A DNA stretch of 64,000 nucleotides from Candidatus Koribacter versatilis Ellin345 (GCF_000014005.1 NC_008009.1:3782001-3846000); one strand, 5' to 3'. Shown: positions 25,170-35,377, counted from the first letter of the stretch. Program-made: numbers and translations. The notes: generated by a model not told the origin, from the letters alone.

Positions 25170-28100
25170 TTAGAACGTGACTTTGAGCGACAACTGGATG
25201 TCGCGCGGGCCGCCGCCACCGAGGAACGGATTGCCACCGCCTACATCAGGAGTCGCCGTGATCGGCAGGAATCCATGTCCCACGCCGCTCGCGTCTCCGT
25301 TGTAAGCCGCGTCCACCACGTAATTCGGAAGCACCGGGTTGGAGAAGTTCGGATGGTTGAAGATGTTGAAGAAGTCCGCGCCGAAGCGAGCGTTTACTCG
25401 TTCCGTGAAGGCAAACGTCTTCGACACTGAGAAGTCGAAATTCTTGTACGCCGGACCGCGGAACGCGTTGCGGCTCAAGCTCCCAATGTGCTGGCCGTCG
25501 ATACAGCCACCGTTCACGTTGTCCCAGTTGCAAGGCGCTGCGAACGCCGAGAGGTTAAGGAAATTGGCCGGTCCATGCGTGCCTGCCCAAGGATCTCCAA
25601 CCAAGTCCGGGCGGCCGAAGTACTCGCCCGTTCCGTTGATGTCGTAATTGAAGTTGTCGAGCCAGGTCACGTTGAACGGCTGCCCATCAGCGAGCGACAG
25701 TACACCGTTGAGCGCCCACCCGTTCGTGATCCACTTCGCTGTCTCGAACTTCGGCAGTTCGTACGTGTAATACCACTTGAACGCCTTACGCAAGTCGAAG
25801 TTAGAGTTAGCTCTCTCGGCGCCAGGATTGAAGCTGTTGTCCGGCTGCGTAGCGTTGGTCACATAGTCCTGACCGTCGCTGGCATTGTCGATCGAGTGGC
25901 CCCACGTGAAGTTCATCGTCGAGGTCAGTCCGTGCCAGCTCGAGATTTTGAACTGCGCCTGGAGCGCGTTGTAACCCGAAGCCGCCGATGACTGGAACTG
26001 GTTCACGTAGTAATACTGCGGATACGCGATCGAGCCATCGGCCGGATTGACCTGGTTAAGATCGATGTAGCGGAACAGTTTGCGGCCCTGCGATCCAACG
26101 TAGCTCAGGCTCACCGCCACACCGTTGCGGATCTCTTGTTCAACGTTGACGTTGTAGCTCTGGATGTACGGCGTCCGCAGGTGCTGGTCCACGCTGAACA
26201 CATCCGTGGCACCGTAGCCGGTGAATATCGGCGTGTGGTTTGCAGGATTCGGATCGATCGGATTCACGCTGCCGGTAAAGTCAATCTCGGCGCCGGGAAC
26301 CGCGTTGTATGCGGGACCGGGATTGAAGGTGTTCCACGGCAACTGTCCTACGAAAAAGTCCTGCGAGAATGCGTCGTAGAACATTCCATAGCCGGCGCGG
26401 ACCACCGTATGGCCGGTACCGAAGACGTCATAGGCGAGGCTCAGGCGGGGCCCAAAGTTGTTGAAGTCCTTCGGGTAGAGCGTGCTCGGGCCGCCATTTG
26501 CTCCCACCTGTTTCAGGTTTCCGGTCGGGACGTCGAGGAAGCTGAACAGGTTGTTTTGCTCACCGATCACGCCGAAATAATCCCAGCGCAATCCGTAGTT
26601 GACCGTCAGCCGGTTGGTCAGCCGCCAGTTGTCCTGGAAATAGAATGCGTGGTTGTTCTCGAAGGTGTGGCGCGCGGAGTACCCCGTGGCCGAGTGGTTT
26701 CCTGAATCCGCAGGCGTGCCCGCGAGAAAATCGTCGAACGAGTTGAAGTGGATTCGGCCGCGATAGGCCGCGTCGAAGTAGCCATTCACGAACGTGCGGC
26801 GAAATTCATAGCCCCATTTGAAATTGTGCTTGCCGGTGCTATACGACGCATTGGTAAAGAACTGCGTGTTTGTATCGACGCGTCCGCGCGGCACAGAAAG
26901 GTTCGCGCCGATGCTGCCAGTGCCATCGCCGAACGTCATCAGCGGCAATCCCCCGTCCCTCGCCGTAGCGCTCGGCGATGCCGAGTACAACCCGATCGAC
27001 GCCGGATCGAAGCTCTTGTCCTGCGCGAAGAACTGCTCCGCAAAACGGTTCCAGCCGCCGCGGAACTCCATCAGGAACTTCGGCGAAAAGATGTGCGTGT
27101 ACGACAGCGAAACAATCTGCACCCGCGTTGGCGTCGTGGTGTTGAAACCTGGAGTTACGCCGCCGCCGACCAGCGCCAACGGGAAGCTCTGGCTGCTGTT
27201 GCCGTAGTAATAACGGCCCGTGATGAGATCGTGCTTATCGGCGCCCAGGAAGTGGTGATCGATCTTTGCGATCAGGCTATCGACTGTGTTCGTGAACGGA
27301 TTCGTCAAGAGCACGTTGCCGTCTGATTGCGGCAAGGTTCCCCACGGATTGCGAGCGAGCAGGCTCGCGATCACGGGATTTACCACGCCGCCACCGGCAG
27401 TGTAGGCGCCGATTTGGTCCAGCGTCGGCACTGTCTCGGGCGTTGGAATGCCGCCGCTTTCACGCTGTCCTTCATAAGAGAAGAAGAAGAACGTACGGTC
27501 CTTGATGATCGGGCCGCCCAGCGATCCGCCAAACTGATTGTTGTGGAACGCGTCCTGCGGGCCGGAGCTGTTGAAGTAGTTGCGCGCATCCAGTCCGTTA
27601 TTGCGGAAGTACTCGTACACGCTGCCGTGCAGCGCGTTCGTCCCAGAGCGCGTGACGCTGTTCACCACCGCGCCGGAGTTGCGTCCGTATTCGGCTTCCG
27701 TATTCGAAATCACCGGAACTTCGGCAAGGGCGTCTATGGGAAGAATCGTTGCAGGTGTACCGAACACGCCGCCCTCGTTGATGGCCGGCAGATTGCGGTA
27801 ACCGTCATTCATGTCGGTACCGTCGAGCAGGTAGTTGTTGGAGCGTCCACGGTTGCCGTTGATGCTGACCATGCCGAATGAACCAGGCGAGTCATTGATA
27901 CCGCTCGGGTCACCCGCTGCGCCTGGGACTAACTGGAAGAGCTTGGTGAAATCACGCCCGTTGACCGGCAGGTCCTTCGCCTGGTCGCCGGAAATCGTGT
28001 CGCCCGTGGTGTCGGCCTGCGTCTCGATTACCGGAATCTCTGCCGAGACGTCAATCGTTTCCTTCACCTGGCCCGGAGTGAGCGTGGCGTTGGCGCGGTT

Positions 28101-28397
28101 CGGAGCGCCGACTTCCACTTTCACCCCGCGAATTACCTGCTTGCGGAATCCATCGTGCTCGACTGTAACGTCATAAGCGCCAAGCGGCATTTCCGTAAAC
28201 ACGTAGTTGCCGGATCCATCGGTCGTCGCGCTACGCGAGGTGCCGGTTGCGGGATCGTTGGCGGTGACTTGTGCGCCGGGGATGGCTGCACCAGAGGCAT
28301 CTGTGACTGTGCCTTCGATGCCGCCTCTGAATGTTTGAGCTAGGAGGGTGAAACTGGACGCGAGCAATACAACCAGCAGCAGGAGCTTCGCTCTCAT
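25170..28397 (-). CDS. Oar-like TonB-dependent outer-membrane receptor
   Basis: A 1075-residue outer-membrane protein. After a signal peptide come a carboxypeptidase-regulatory-like domain (about 24-105; GGIEGTVTDASGAAIPGAQV) and the plug domain (about 120-240; DLPVNGRDFTKLFQLVPG). A long beta-barrel follows, with TonB-receptor strand signatures such as VNYGLRWDYFG and RFGADFFNIFNH, and a C-terminal phenylalanine (LSLKVTF). This is the Oar subtype that is greatly expanded in acidobacteria and probably imports large glycans or peptides. The ATG at 28397 follows AAGAGGAAAG; the frame is open further into mutL, but that part is a shadow. The nearby TonB-family gene at 20726 may energise it. Confidence 0.93.
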   Translation of the reverse strand: MRAKLLLLVVLLASSFTLLAQTFRGGIEGTVTDASGAAIPGAQVTANDPATGTSRSATTDGSGNYVFTEMPLGAYDVTVEHDGFRKQVIRGVKVEVGAPNRANATLTPGQVKETIDVSAEIPVIETQADTTGDTISGDQAKDLPVNGRDFTKLFQLVPGAAGDPSGINDSPGSFGMVSINGNRGRSNNYLLDGTDMNDGYRNLPAINEGGVFGTPATILPIDALAEVPVISNTEAEYGRNSGAVVNSVTRSGTNALHGSVYEYFRNNGLDARNYFNSSGPQDAFHNNQFGGSLGGPIIKDRTFFFFSYEGQRESGGIPTPETVPTLDQIGAYTAGGGVVNPVIASLLARNPWGTLPQSDGNVLLTNPFTNTVDSLIAKIDHHFLGADKHDLITGRYYYGNSSQSFPLALVGGGVTPGFNTTTPTRVQIVSLSYTHIFSPKFLMEFRGGWNRFAEQFFAQDKSFDPASIGLYSASPSATARDGGLPLMTFGDGTGSIGANLSVPRGRVDTNTQFFTNASYSTGKHNFKWGYEFRRTFVNGYFDAAYRGRIHFNSFDDFLAGTPADSGNHSATGYSARHTFENNHAFYFQDNWRLTNRLTVNYGLRWDYFGVIGEQNNLFSFLDVPTGNLKQVGANGGPSTLYPKDFNNFGPRLSLAYDVFGTGHTVVRAGYGMFYDAFSQDFFVGQLPWNTFNPGPAYNAVPGAEIDFTGSVNPIDPNPANHTPIFTGYGATDVFSVDQHLRTPYIQSYNVNVEQEIRNGVAVSLSYVGSQGRKLFRYIDLNQVNPADGSIAYPQYYYVNQFQSSAASGYNALQAQFKISSWHGLTSTMNFTWGHSIDNASDGQDYVTNATQPDNSFNPGAERANSNFDLRKAFKWYYTYELPKFETAKWITNGWALNGVLSLADGQPFNVTWLDNFNYDINGTGEYFGRPDLVGDPWAGTHGPANFLNLSAFAAPCNWDNVNGGCIDGQHIGSLSRNAFRGPAYKNFDFSVSKTFAFTERVNARFGADFFNIFNHPNFSNPVLPNYVVDAAYNGDASGVGHGFLPITATPDVGGGNPFLGGGGPRDIQLSLKVTF

Positions 28398-28623
28398 GCA
28401 CTTTCCTCTTGGGTATGCGGCATCCGCCGCAGGATGTGGAATCCTCAACGTATTTCCGGTCTGCGCCGGTCTATTCAGTTCTGCGTTTAGATTCCGAGGA
28501 TTATACGGGGAATTTCGCGGATACGGCCTCAAAATAACCAATGGAACCAATTCAGCATTCGCCACCGCAGTGCTATCCACAACCACAAATCCATTACACT
28601 GAATCGAATCTGTTCCCTTCACC

Positions 28624-30567
28624 ATGGGCCGCATCCACGTTCTCTCCGAACATGTCGCCAACAAAATCGCCGCCGGCGAGGTGGTCGAACGCCCCGCGTC
28701 GGTAGTGAAGGAGTTGATCGAGAACTCGCTCGATGCCGGCGCCAAGCGCATTCGCGTGCACGTAGAAGCTGGTGGCAAGAAACTGATCCACATTGTGGAC
28801 GACGGCATCGGCATGTTTCGCGACGACGCTATGCTTGCGTTCGAACGTCACGCGACTTCGAAACTGAAAAATCCCGAGGACCTGCTCAGCATCTCGACAC
28901 TCGGCTTCCGCGGTGAAGCACTCCCGTCCATCGCATCGGTTGCGCGCGTCCGCCTTGAAACTCGCGCCAACGAAGAACCAAGCGGCACCGTCCTCGAGAT
29001 CGCCGGCGGCAAGATTCTGAAGATCGAAGAAGCCGGCCTACCCCTCGGTACCTCCATCGCAATAAAAGACCTCTTTTTCAATACACCCGCCCGCAAGAAA
29101 TTTCTGAAAAGCGAATCCACCGAGCTCTCCCACATCGCGTCGCTGGTCACCCATTACGCGCTCGCGCATCCCGAGATGCATTGGGAGCTGCACTCCGCGA
29201 CCAACGCACTGCTCATTGCTCCGCCAGTCGCCACGCAGAGCGAACGCATCTACCAGGTCTTCGGCAACGAGACGCTCGACCAACTCATCCCGCTCGCCGC
29301 GCAAATCAAACTCGAACGCATCGGGCTGCCTAAGCCACCGCCGTGGCTACGCAAAAACGAAGACGACGAGGAAGAACAAACAGTCGAGCCCGGTGAAGTT
29401 CGACTCCACGGATTCATCTCGAAGCCCGAAATCCAGAAGCTCAATCGCAACTCGATCTTCGTCTTCGTCAACGGCCGTCTCATTCGCGACCGCCTCGTCC
29501 AGCACGCACTCACCGAGGCCTATCGCAACATCCTGCCACCCACGCTCTTCCCTGTCGTTCTCCTCTTTCTCGAAATGCCCTACACGGAAGTCGACGTCAA
29601 CGTGCATCCGTCGAAGACCGAAGTCCGCTTCCGCCAGCAGTCGCTCGTCCATGACTTCGTGCGCGACTCGGTCCGCGCGGCATTGTCGAAAGCGCGCCCA
29701 ATCCCACAGTTCATTTCCGAGATTCACGCCCAACCGAAGGCTTCGCCGTCACTTACACCCGGCGCACAGACCGCGCCTGCCTTCGCGTTGGAAGCGCAGG
29801 AAGAACCCGTGCTGCCCGAGCGCCTTCAATTCGGTGGCGACGCCATCTCCGTCGAGGCCAACGCAGCTGTGCCCGTCGCCCGCTTCGGTGCGCAGACCTT
29901 CGGTTCTCACGTCGCGCAGCAACAAACGGTTCCCGAGACCAGTGGCTGCGACTACGAACTCCCCGATCTACCGGCCGCTGACGCTCCGCTCGCATCGCTC
30001 AGGCCCCTCGGCCAGATTCGCGAATCCTTCATTCTTGCTACGAGCAACGAAGGCCTCTGGATCATCGACCAGCACGTCGCCCACGAGCGCGTACTCTTCG
30101 AGAAGGTCCTAAAGCAACGAGCAGCCGCCTCGGTTGAAACCCAGCAATTACTCATGCCTCTGATCGTCGAACTCACTCCCGGCCAGCAAGCCGTCTTCAC
30201 CGAGATCGCCGAAGAGCTTCACCAGAACGGCTTCGAAGTCGAACCCTTTGGCTCAAGGACTTTCGCCGTCAAAGCAGCACCCGCAGGAATCCGCGCCGAA
30301 GATATCGAAAAGACCCTGAGCGAAGTCCTCGATTCCTTCGAACGCGAGCAGCAGGCCTTCAACCTTGAGCACGCGCAAAGCCGCATCGCCGCCACCATTG
30401 CCTGCCACGCAGCCATCAAGGTCAACATGCCGCTCACGCAGGATAAAATGGAGTGGCTCCTCGCCGAGCTCGCCAAAACCGAGCACCCCATGACTTGTCC
30501 GCACGGACGCCCCATCGTTCTTCGCTATTCTGTCAAGGACATTCAGAAGGCCTTTAAGCGCATCTGA
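28624..30567 (+). CDS. mutL: DNA mismatch repair protein MutL
   Basis: A 647-residue GHKL ATPase of mismatch repair. ATP-site motifs are ELIENSLDAGA, DDGIGM and STLGFRGEAL in the first 100 residues; the transducer domain follows to about 335. The C-terminal dimerisation domain carries the endonuclease motif IDQHVAHERVLFE, with ACHAAIK and CPHGRP for the metal site. So this is the nicking type of MutL found in bacteria without MutH. A 226-bp spacer separates it divergently from the Oar-like receptor. The next gene starts 51 bp downstream, so mutL may head a mutL/winged-helix/cmk operon. Confidence 0.97.
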   Translation: MGRIHVLSEHVANKIAAGEVVERPASVVKELIENSLDAGAKRIRVHVEAGGKKLIHIVDDGIGMFRDDAMLAFERHATSKLKNPEDLLSISTLGFRGEALPSIASVARVRLETRANEEPSGTVLEIAGGKILKIEEAGLPLGTSIAIKDLFFNTPARKKFLKSESTELSHIASLVTHYALAHPEMHWELHSATNALLIAPPVATQSERIYQVFGNETLDQLIPLAAQIKLERIGLPKPPPWLRKNEDDEEEQTVEPGEVRLHGFISKPEIQKLNRNSIFVFVNGRLIRDRLVQHALTEAYRNILPPTLFPVVLLFLEMPYTEVDVNVHPSKTEVRFRQQSLVHDFVRDSVRAALSKARPIPQFISEIHAQPKASPSLTPGAQTAPAFALEAQEEPVLPERLQFGGDAISVEANAAVPVARFGAQTFGSHVAQQQTVPETSGCDYELPDLPAADAPLASLRPLGQIRESFILATSNEGLWIIDQHVAHERVLFEKVLKQRAAASVETQQLLMPLIVELTPGQQAVFTEIAEELHQNGFEVEPFGSRTFAVKAAPAGIRAEDIEKTLSEVLDSFEREQQAFNLEHAQSRIAATIACHAAIKVNMPLTQDKMEWLLAELAKTEHPMTCPHGRPIVLRYSVKDIQKAFKRI

Positions 30568-30618
30568 AGCCGGCAATCGCCGCGCGTCATTTACCATAGA
30601 GACTGTTACAAAAACGAT

Positions 30619-31566
30619 ATGACTGAACCGCAGTTGCAGGAGCTTCGGCAAAAGAAGTGGCGCTTGACCGGCGGCGAACCCATCCGCACCGTCGAGGACG
30701 CCCGCGATTTCATTGAGACCGTCGGCTTCTGCACCATGTATCCCCTCCGGCCCGCCGTCATGCTGCCCACGTTTCTTGGCGCGTATGTCGGCAATGAAGT
30801 GAATCTTCCAACTTGGCAACATGCGTTCGCTGACCACCGCGCTCAGGAAGCGACAGAACTGATGGTCCGCCTGCTGCGCTCTCGCGCAGCCTTCGAAGCC
30901 AACGTCTTCGGCGAGACGCCGTTCCTTGTTGCCGCCTCCGTCTATCCCTTTTTCTACGGACTCGTTGGCGACCGCAATCCTCGCCAGGTACCCAAGAGCG
31001 GCCCGCGTTCTGAATATTCGCCGCTCGCCGCGCATGCCTTCCAGGCGATTCAGAAAGACGGCCCCATCTCGAAACCGCAGCTCCGCGACACCCTTGGCGG
31101 AGACCTCTCCGAAGCGGCCCTCGATCGCGCCCTCAACGACCTCTGGTCGAAACTTCGCATCACCCGCGTGGACTACACCCGCGAGGATGGCGCCTTCTGG
31201 GATGTCCTCTTCCGCTGGGCGCCCGATCCCGTCCGCGAAGGCATGCACCTTTCGGTCGGCGTTGCGCTCTCCGCGTTGGTCTCGAAATACATTGACTGCG
31301 TAGTGGCCGCCGAGCAGACCGAAGTCGAAGAGTTCTTCAGCCATCTCGTGGCACGGTCCAAAGCTCGTGAAGCGATCAACGCTCTGCTCGCCGCCCGCGA
31401 GTTCAGCTACGTCCACATCGGCGGTCGCGCCATGATCACCATCAAGCCACCGAAGGAAGAGCCCGCTCCGCGTCCCGCCCGCAGTCTCGACACGCCGCAG
31501 CGCAACCGCCCTCTGGTGGATCGCCGCAAGCCGCGCACTACGCCGGGAACCAAGCCCCGTCCATGA
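30619..31566 (+). CDS. Winged-helix protein, possibly AlkZ-related
   Basis: A 315-residue soluble protein. The N-terminal part (RTVEDARDFIETVGFCTMYP) and a central winged-helix region (DGPISKPQLRDTLGGDLSEAALDR is its core, about residues 150-190) resemble the AlkZ/YcaQ-like winged-helix proteins that handle damaged DNA. The catalytic QxQ or QxD motif of true AlkZ glycosylases is not visible. The C-terminus is a proline/arginine-rich basic tail. It sits between mutL and cmk and overlaps cmk by 4 bp (ATGA), so it is translated with cmk. A DNA-repair link is suggested by mutL next door but not shown; a plain DNA-binding regulator is the alternative. Confidence 0.55.
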   Translation: MTEPQLQELRQKKWRLTGGEPIRTVEDARDFIETVGFCTMYPLRPAVMLPTFLGAYVGNEVNLPTWQHAFADHRAQEATELMVRLLRSRAAFEANVFGETPFLVAASVYPFFYGLVGDRNPRQVPKSGPRSEYSPLAAHAFQAIQKDGPISKPQLRDTLGGDLSEAALDRALNDLWSKLRITRVDYTREDGAFWDVLFRWAPDPVREGMHLSVGVALSALVSKYIDCVVAAEQTEVEEFFSHLVARSKAREAINALLAAREFSYVHIGGRAMITIKPPKEEPAPRPARSLDTPQRNRPLVDRRKPRTTPGTKPRP

Positions 31567-32246
31567 GCGAACTGCGCAAACTGGTCATTGCCATTGATGG
31601 TCCCGCTGGCGCCGGCAAGAGCACCATTGCCTCGCGCCTGGCCCGGAAGCTCGGCTACGTGAACCTCGAGTCTGGCGCCATGTACCGTGCGCTCGCGCTG
31701 AAGGCGATTGAAAACGACGTCTCATTCGACGATTCCGCCTCGCTGCTTCGCCTCGCCGAGAGCTCGCGCATAGAACTTCAGCCGCAGATCGACGGCAATC
31801 GTGTTCTCCTCGATGGACAGAATGTCTCGCGTCGCATTCGTGAACGCGACGTTACCGAAGGTGCCTCGCGCGTCTCAGTACACCCCCCAGTGCGCGAGTG
31901 GATGGTCGCCCGCCAGCGCGAAATGGGCGTGAACGGAGGCGTGATCATGGAAGGTCGCGACATCGGCACCGCCGTGTTCCCCGACGCCGATCTAAAGATT
32001 TTTCTCGACGCCGATCCTACCGTCCGCGCCGAGCGCCGCATCGAGCAGAACGCCGCCAAGAACGACGAAGCTGCCGCGAAAGCTCTCCGCGAAGATCTCC
32101 TACGCCGCGATCAGCGCGACACCACGCGCACTGCATCACCGCTAGTGCCTGCCGCGGATGCCATCGTTCTCGACTCGTCTAAGTTGGGGATCGAAGAAGT
32201 TCTTACTCGCATCGAGCAGTTGATCGCGGAACGATCCAAGGCGTAG
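31563..32246 (+). CDS. cmk: Cytidylate kinase
   Basis: A 227-residue (d)CMP kinase. The P-loop is DGPAGAGKST at residues 12-21, and SGAMYRALAL binds the CMP side. DVTEGASRVSVHP and EGRDIGTAVFPDA follow in family order, and the arginine-rich LID is RRDQRDTTR. Length is standard. It overlaps the preceding gene by 4 bp and converges on the TPR gene with only 3 bp between stops. Confidence 0.96.
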   Translation: MSELRKLVIAIDGPAGAGKSTIASRLARKLGYVNLESGAMYRALALKAIENDVSFDDSASLLRLAESSRIELQPQIDGNRVLLDGQNVSRRIRERDVTEGASRVSVHPPVREWMVARQREMGVNGGVIMEGRDIGTAVFPDADLKIFLDADPTVRAERRIEQNAAKNDEAAAKALREDLLRRDQRDTTRTASPLVPAADAIVLDSSKLGIEEVLTRIEQLIAERSKA

Positions 32247-32249
32247 CCG

Positions 32250-33932
32250 CTACTGCCCTCGTCCTTGTTTGCTGAGCAATCCCGCTAACCCGCGTTGATA
32301 TTCCGCGTTTTCGGGATCAATATCGAGCGCGTTTCGATAATGCTGCTCCGCCGACTCCAAATCGCCCTTCTGCTGTTCGATCTGGGCGATGAAGAACAAC
32401 GCCGTAGCACGGCCGTATTTCACATCGGACGGCTCGGTGGCCGGATTCGCCGCGAACCTGCTTGAAACTTCGAGCGATCTGCGGAAAGACTTCCCGGCAT
32501 CGCTCAGCTTCCCGGCATTGAATTCCATCAACCCCTTGCTCCGCCAAAGCCCCGGCGACTCCGGTAACACCTGCAGCCCTTCATCAAGTACGCGAATTCC
32601 CGCTCCCGGATCTTGTTCCGTGACCAGTCGTGCTAGTTCCACGCGCGCATTCACGCTATGCGGAGCAACCTGCACCGCCCGCGTCCACAGCGTCAGATTG
32701 TTATCCCAAAAGCCTGTCTCGTACCACGTAACCGCCGACCACGCTGCGATCAGCGAAACCGAAAACACGATCGCGAAAATTCGTTTGGTGCCGCCGTCAC
32801 GCATTGCCCAAAGCGCCGCGTACGCCAGCAGCGCGCAAAACGAATACGAAGGCAATTGCAGATAGCGTTCGTGCATCGTCACGCGATTCGCGTACACGAT
32901 CACCGGCACCAGATTCAGCAGGAACGACGCAGCCAGAAACAGTACCCGCCACGATCCCGTCCTCTTCCACGCCCATACAACCAACACACAAAACGCAACG
33001 AAGATCATTAGCGGCAGAACGAATCTAGCCGTTGACGGCCCCGTAACCGGCGTCCAGTCGTGCAGGATCGCCATGCGCGTTGGCACGATCAGTTTTCTCA
33101 GGTACCACCAGAATGCCGCAGGCCCCGACCACAGATCACCGAGGTTCACCCCGGTCCTGATCGCATTCGACCGACCAGCCAGCGGCTTGATCGCGGCTTG
33201 TCGTAGCGCGAGGTACACCCCCGTCGCGAGCCCATACGGCACAAGAACAACAAGCGTGCTCCGCCATCGTGCCGCGCGCTCGCTCTGCATCGCGCAATGC
33301 AACAGCACGAGCACTGGCGTGATTACGAGCGACTCCTTCGTCAGCAGCGCCAGCAAGTGAAACGCGCCCGAACCCGCAAGCCAACCCCAGCGCTTCGTCT
33401 TCCACCAGCGAAAATAAAAGATCAGCGTTACGAAGAAATAGATGGCGGCTTGCCCGTTGTTCGCTCCACTTACGTTCCATGCCGTCGATTCCACTTCACA
33501 CGGATGGAGCACGAACAACATCGCCGTGAGCGCAGCAAGTTGTTCATCCTCGAAGAACTCACACCCAAAGCGAAATGCAGTGAAATACACCAACACTTGC
33601 GTGAGCAACGTCGCCAGGTGATACCACGCTGCCGTCCCGGGCGTGAGTCGCTCGACCAGAGCCCACCAGACCGACACGAACGGCCGATAGTACGAAGATC
33701 CGCCTTCAATCGTGCCGCCGAACGCATCCACGCGGAACGCATGAATCAGCGCGTGCCAACTATGAATCCAAGGAATGCGCTGGAAGAGCAGATCGTCAAA
33801 TACGAAATCAAAGCTCAGCGTGCGGATGTAGAGCGCGAGAAGCAGCACCAATCCAGCGCGGAAGATCGCCTGCGACGACGGCACCCATCCTGCAGCGGGG
33901 CGCGACTCTAAATGGGAAGCCGATGAGCTCAA
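32250..33932 (-). CDS. Polytopic glycosyltransferase-like protein with C-terminal TPRs
   Basis: About 560 residues. Around ten membrane helices fill residues 20-400, and two or three tetratricopeptide repeats end the protein (QQKGDLESAEQHYRNALDID). This is the layout of TMTC-like and PMT-type proteins, which use lipid-linked sugars to glycosylate proteins in the periplasm. A DD pair (FDFVFDDLLF) in the first periplasmic loop and HPCEVESTAWN in the second fit that family. The start is uncertain: TTG at 33932 has AAAGG upstream, TTG at 33953 is the alternative. It is 53 bp downstream of sthA on the same strand. Substrate is unknown. Confidence 0.72.
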   Translation of the reverse strand: MSSSASHLESRPAAGWVPSSQAIFRAGLVLLLALYIRTLSFDFVFDDLLFQRIPWIHSWHALIHAFRVDAFGGTIEGGSSYYRPFVSVWWALVERLTPGTAAWYHLATLLTQVLVYFTAFRFGCEFFEDEQLAALTAMLFVLHPCEVESTAWNVSGANNGQAAIYFFVTLIFYFRWWKTKRWGWLAGSGAFHLLALLTKESLVITPVLVLLHCAMQSERAARWRSTLVVLVPYGLATGVYLALRQAAIKPLAGRSNAIRTGVNLGDLWSGPAAFWWYLRKLIVPTRMAILHDWTPVTGPSTARFVLPLMIFVAFCVLVVWAWKRTGSWRVLFLAASFLLNLVPVIVYANRVTMHERYLQLPSYSFCALLAYAALWAMRDGGTKRIFAIVFSVSLIAAWSAVTWYETGFWDNNLTLWTRAVQVAPHSVNARVELARLVTEQDPGAGIRVLDEGLQVLPESPGLWRSKGLMEFNAGKLSDAGKSFRRSLEVSSRFAANPATEPSDVKYGRATALFFIAQIEQQKGDLESAEQHYRNALDIDPENAEYQRGLAGLLSKQGRGQ

Positions 33933-33985
33933 CGTGCCTTTGTTATACCGCAAACCTGCACGAGCTCATCCTCAGAAATACTCGA

Positions 33986-35377
33986 TCAAAGTTTGTTCAG
34001 GCCATCCAACGCAGCGACCTTATACGCCTCGGCCATCGTCGGATAGTTGAACACCGTATCGCGGAAGTACTCGATCGACCCGCCGAAGCTCAGCACTGCC
34101 TGCCCAATGTGGATGATCTCCGCCGCGCGCTCGCCAATGATGTGCACTCCGAGCAGCTTCAGAGACTCGCTGTGGAACAGCAGCTTGAGCAGCCCGTGCT
34201 CATCGCCGAGCATCTGTCCCTTCGCAAGTTCGCTGTAGCGGGCGATGCCGACCTCGTAGGGCACTTTATCGTGGGTGAGCTGCTCTTCCGTTTGCCCAAC
34301 GATCGAGATCTCCGGAATCGTATAAATGCCGTACGGAAAAAACTGCGGCCGCATCTTCGACGGCACGCCAAACATGTTGCAGCTCGCGATTCTTCCCTGC
34401 TCCATCGACGTGCTTGCGAGGGCGGGAAAGCCGATCACATCGCCCGCCGCGTAGATATTCGGTACCGCAGTCTGGAACTGCTCATTGACTTCAAGCTTGC
34501 CGCGATCGCCGGTCTTCAGCCCCGCGCTCTCGAGATTGAGCTTGTCGGTATTCGCCTGCCGTCCAACCGTAAACAGCAATCCGTCGCCGTGCACGCGCTT
34601 GCCGCTTTCAAGGGTCGCGATCACCCGGCCGCGCTCGGCATCATACACACAGGTAGTCACCTTTTCACCGAGTCGGAAGATCACATTGAGTTGTCGCAAC
34701 TGGAATTGCAGGCTGTCCATGATCTCGCGGTCGATAAAGTCGAGAATCGTCGGACGCGCATCGAGGATCGTGATCTTCACGCCCAACGCTGCGATCATCG
34801 ACGCGTATTCCAGGCCGATCACGCCCGCGCCCACCACGATCAGCTCGCGCGGAACCTCGCTCAACGAGAGCAACTGGTCGGAGTTGAAAATGTGAGTGCC
34901 ATCGAGCTGGTAGTGCTGGTCCGACGCAGGCCGCGTACCCGTGGACACCAGGAAGTTTTCCGACGTCACGCGGCGCGTACCTTCCGCCGATTCCACCTCG
35001 ACCGTATGTGCATCCACAAAGCGCCCGTAACCGTCGAGCGGTACAACCTGGTTCCGTTGCAGCTGCGCTCGAATGACTTCAGTCTCGCGCTTGATCACGG
35101 CATCCACGCGGAATGTGAGGTCCGCCATCACCACGCGGTCTTTTACCTGGTAGCTGCGACCGTAAAACGTCTTCTCGCGGAAGCCGCTGAGATACAGCAC
35201 CGCTTCGCGGAGGGTCTTACTCGGAATCGTTCCGCTGTGTACGCAAACGCCGCCGAGCGCCCAACGGTTCTCAACAATCGCAACTCGCTTGTGCAGTTTG
35301 GCAGCGCAAATCGCGCCTTTTTGGCCGGCTGGCCCGCTTCCAAGGACTACCAGGTCATAGTCGTATCCGTTTGGCAT
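33986..35377 (-). CDS. sthA: Soluble pyridine nucleotide transhydrogenase (SthA-like)
   Basis: A 463-residue flavoprotein disulfide reductase-fold enzyme. FAD binding is at LGSGPAGQKGA (residues 12-22), and the active-site region GGVCVHSGTIPSKTLREAV lacks the second redox cysteine. That is the mark of SthA rather than of lipoamide or glutathione reductases. NAD(P) binding is at VVGAGVIGLEYASM, and a dimerisation domain ends it. It interconverts NADPH and NADH in the cytoplasm. The next gene on the same strand is the TPR glycosyltransferase-like protein; upstream is a 127-bp divergent spacer shared with the M24 peptidase. Confidence 0.92.
   Translation of the reverse strand: MPNGYDYDLVVLGSGPAGQKGAICAAKLHKRVAIVENRWALGGVCVHSGTIPSKTLREAVLYLSGFREKTFYGRSYQVKDRVVMADLTFRVDAVIKRETEVIRAQLQRNQVVPLDGYGRFVDAHTVEVESAEGTRRVTSENFLVSTGTRPASDQHYQLDGTHIFNSDQLLSLSEVPRELIVVGAGVIGLEYASMIAALGVKITILDARPTILDFIDREIMDSLQFQLRQLNVIFRLGEKVTTCVYDAERGRVIATLESGKRVHGDGLLFTVGRQANTDKLNLESAGLKTGDRGKLEVNEQFQTAVPNIYAAGDVIGFPALASTSMEQGRIASCNMFGVPSKMRPQFFPYGIYTIPEISIVGQTEEQLTHDKVPYEVGIARYSELAKGQMLGDEHGLLKLLFHSESLKLLGVHIIGERAAEIIHIGQAVLSFGGSIEYFRDTVFNYPTMAEAYKVAALDGLNKL

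Noticed and set aside
25170-28814. Longer start of the Oar-like receptor inside mutL
   Set aside because: The signal peptide begins at 28397 with a ribosome site; the upstream part overlaps the mutL start antisense.
30253-31416. 387-codon minus-strand frame across the end of mutL and the winged-helix gene
   Set aside because: It crosses the gene boundary of two well-supported plus-strand genes and has no recognisable domain.
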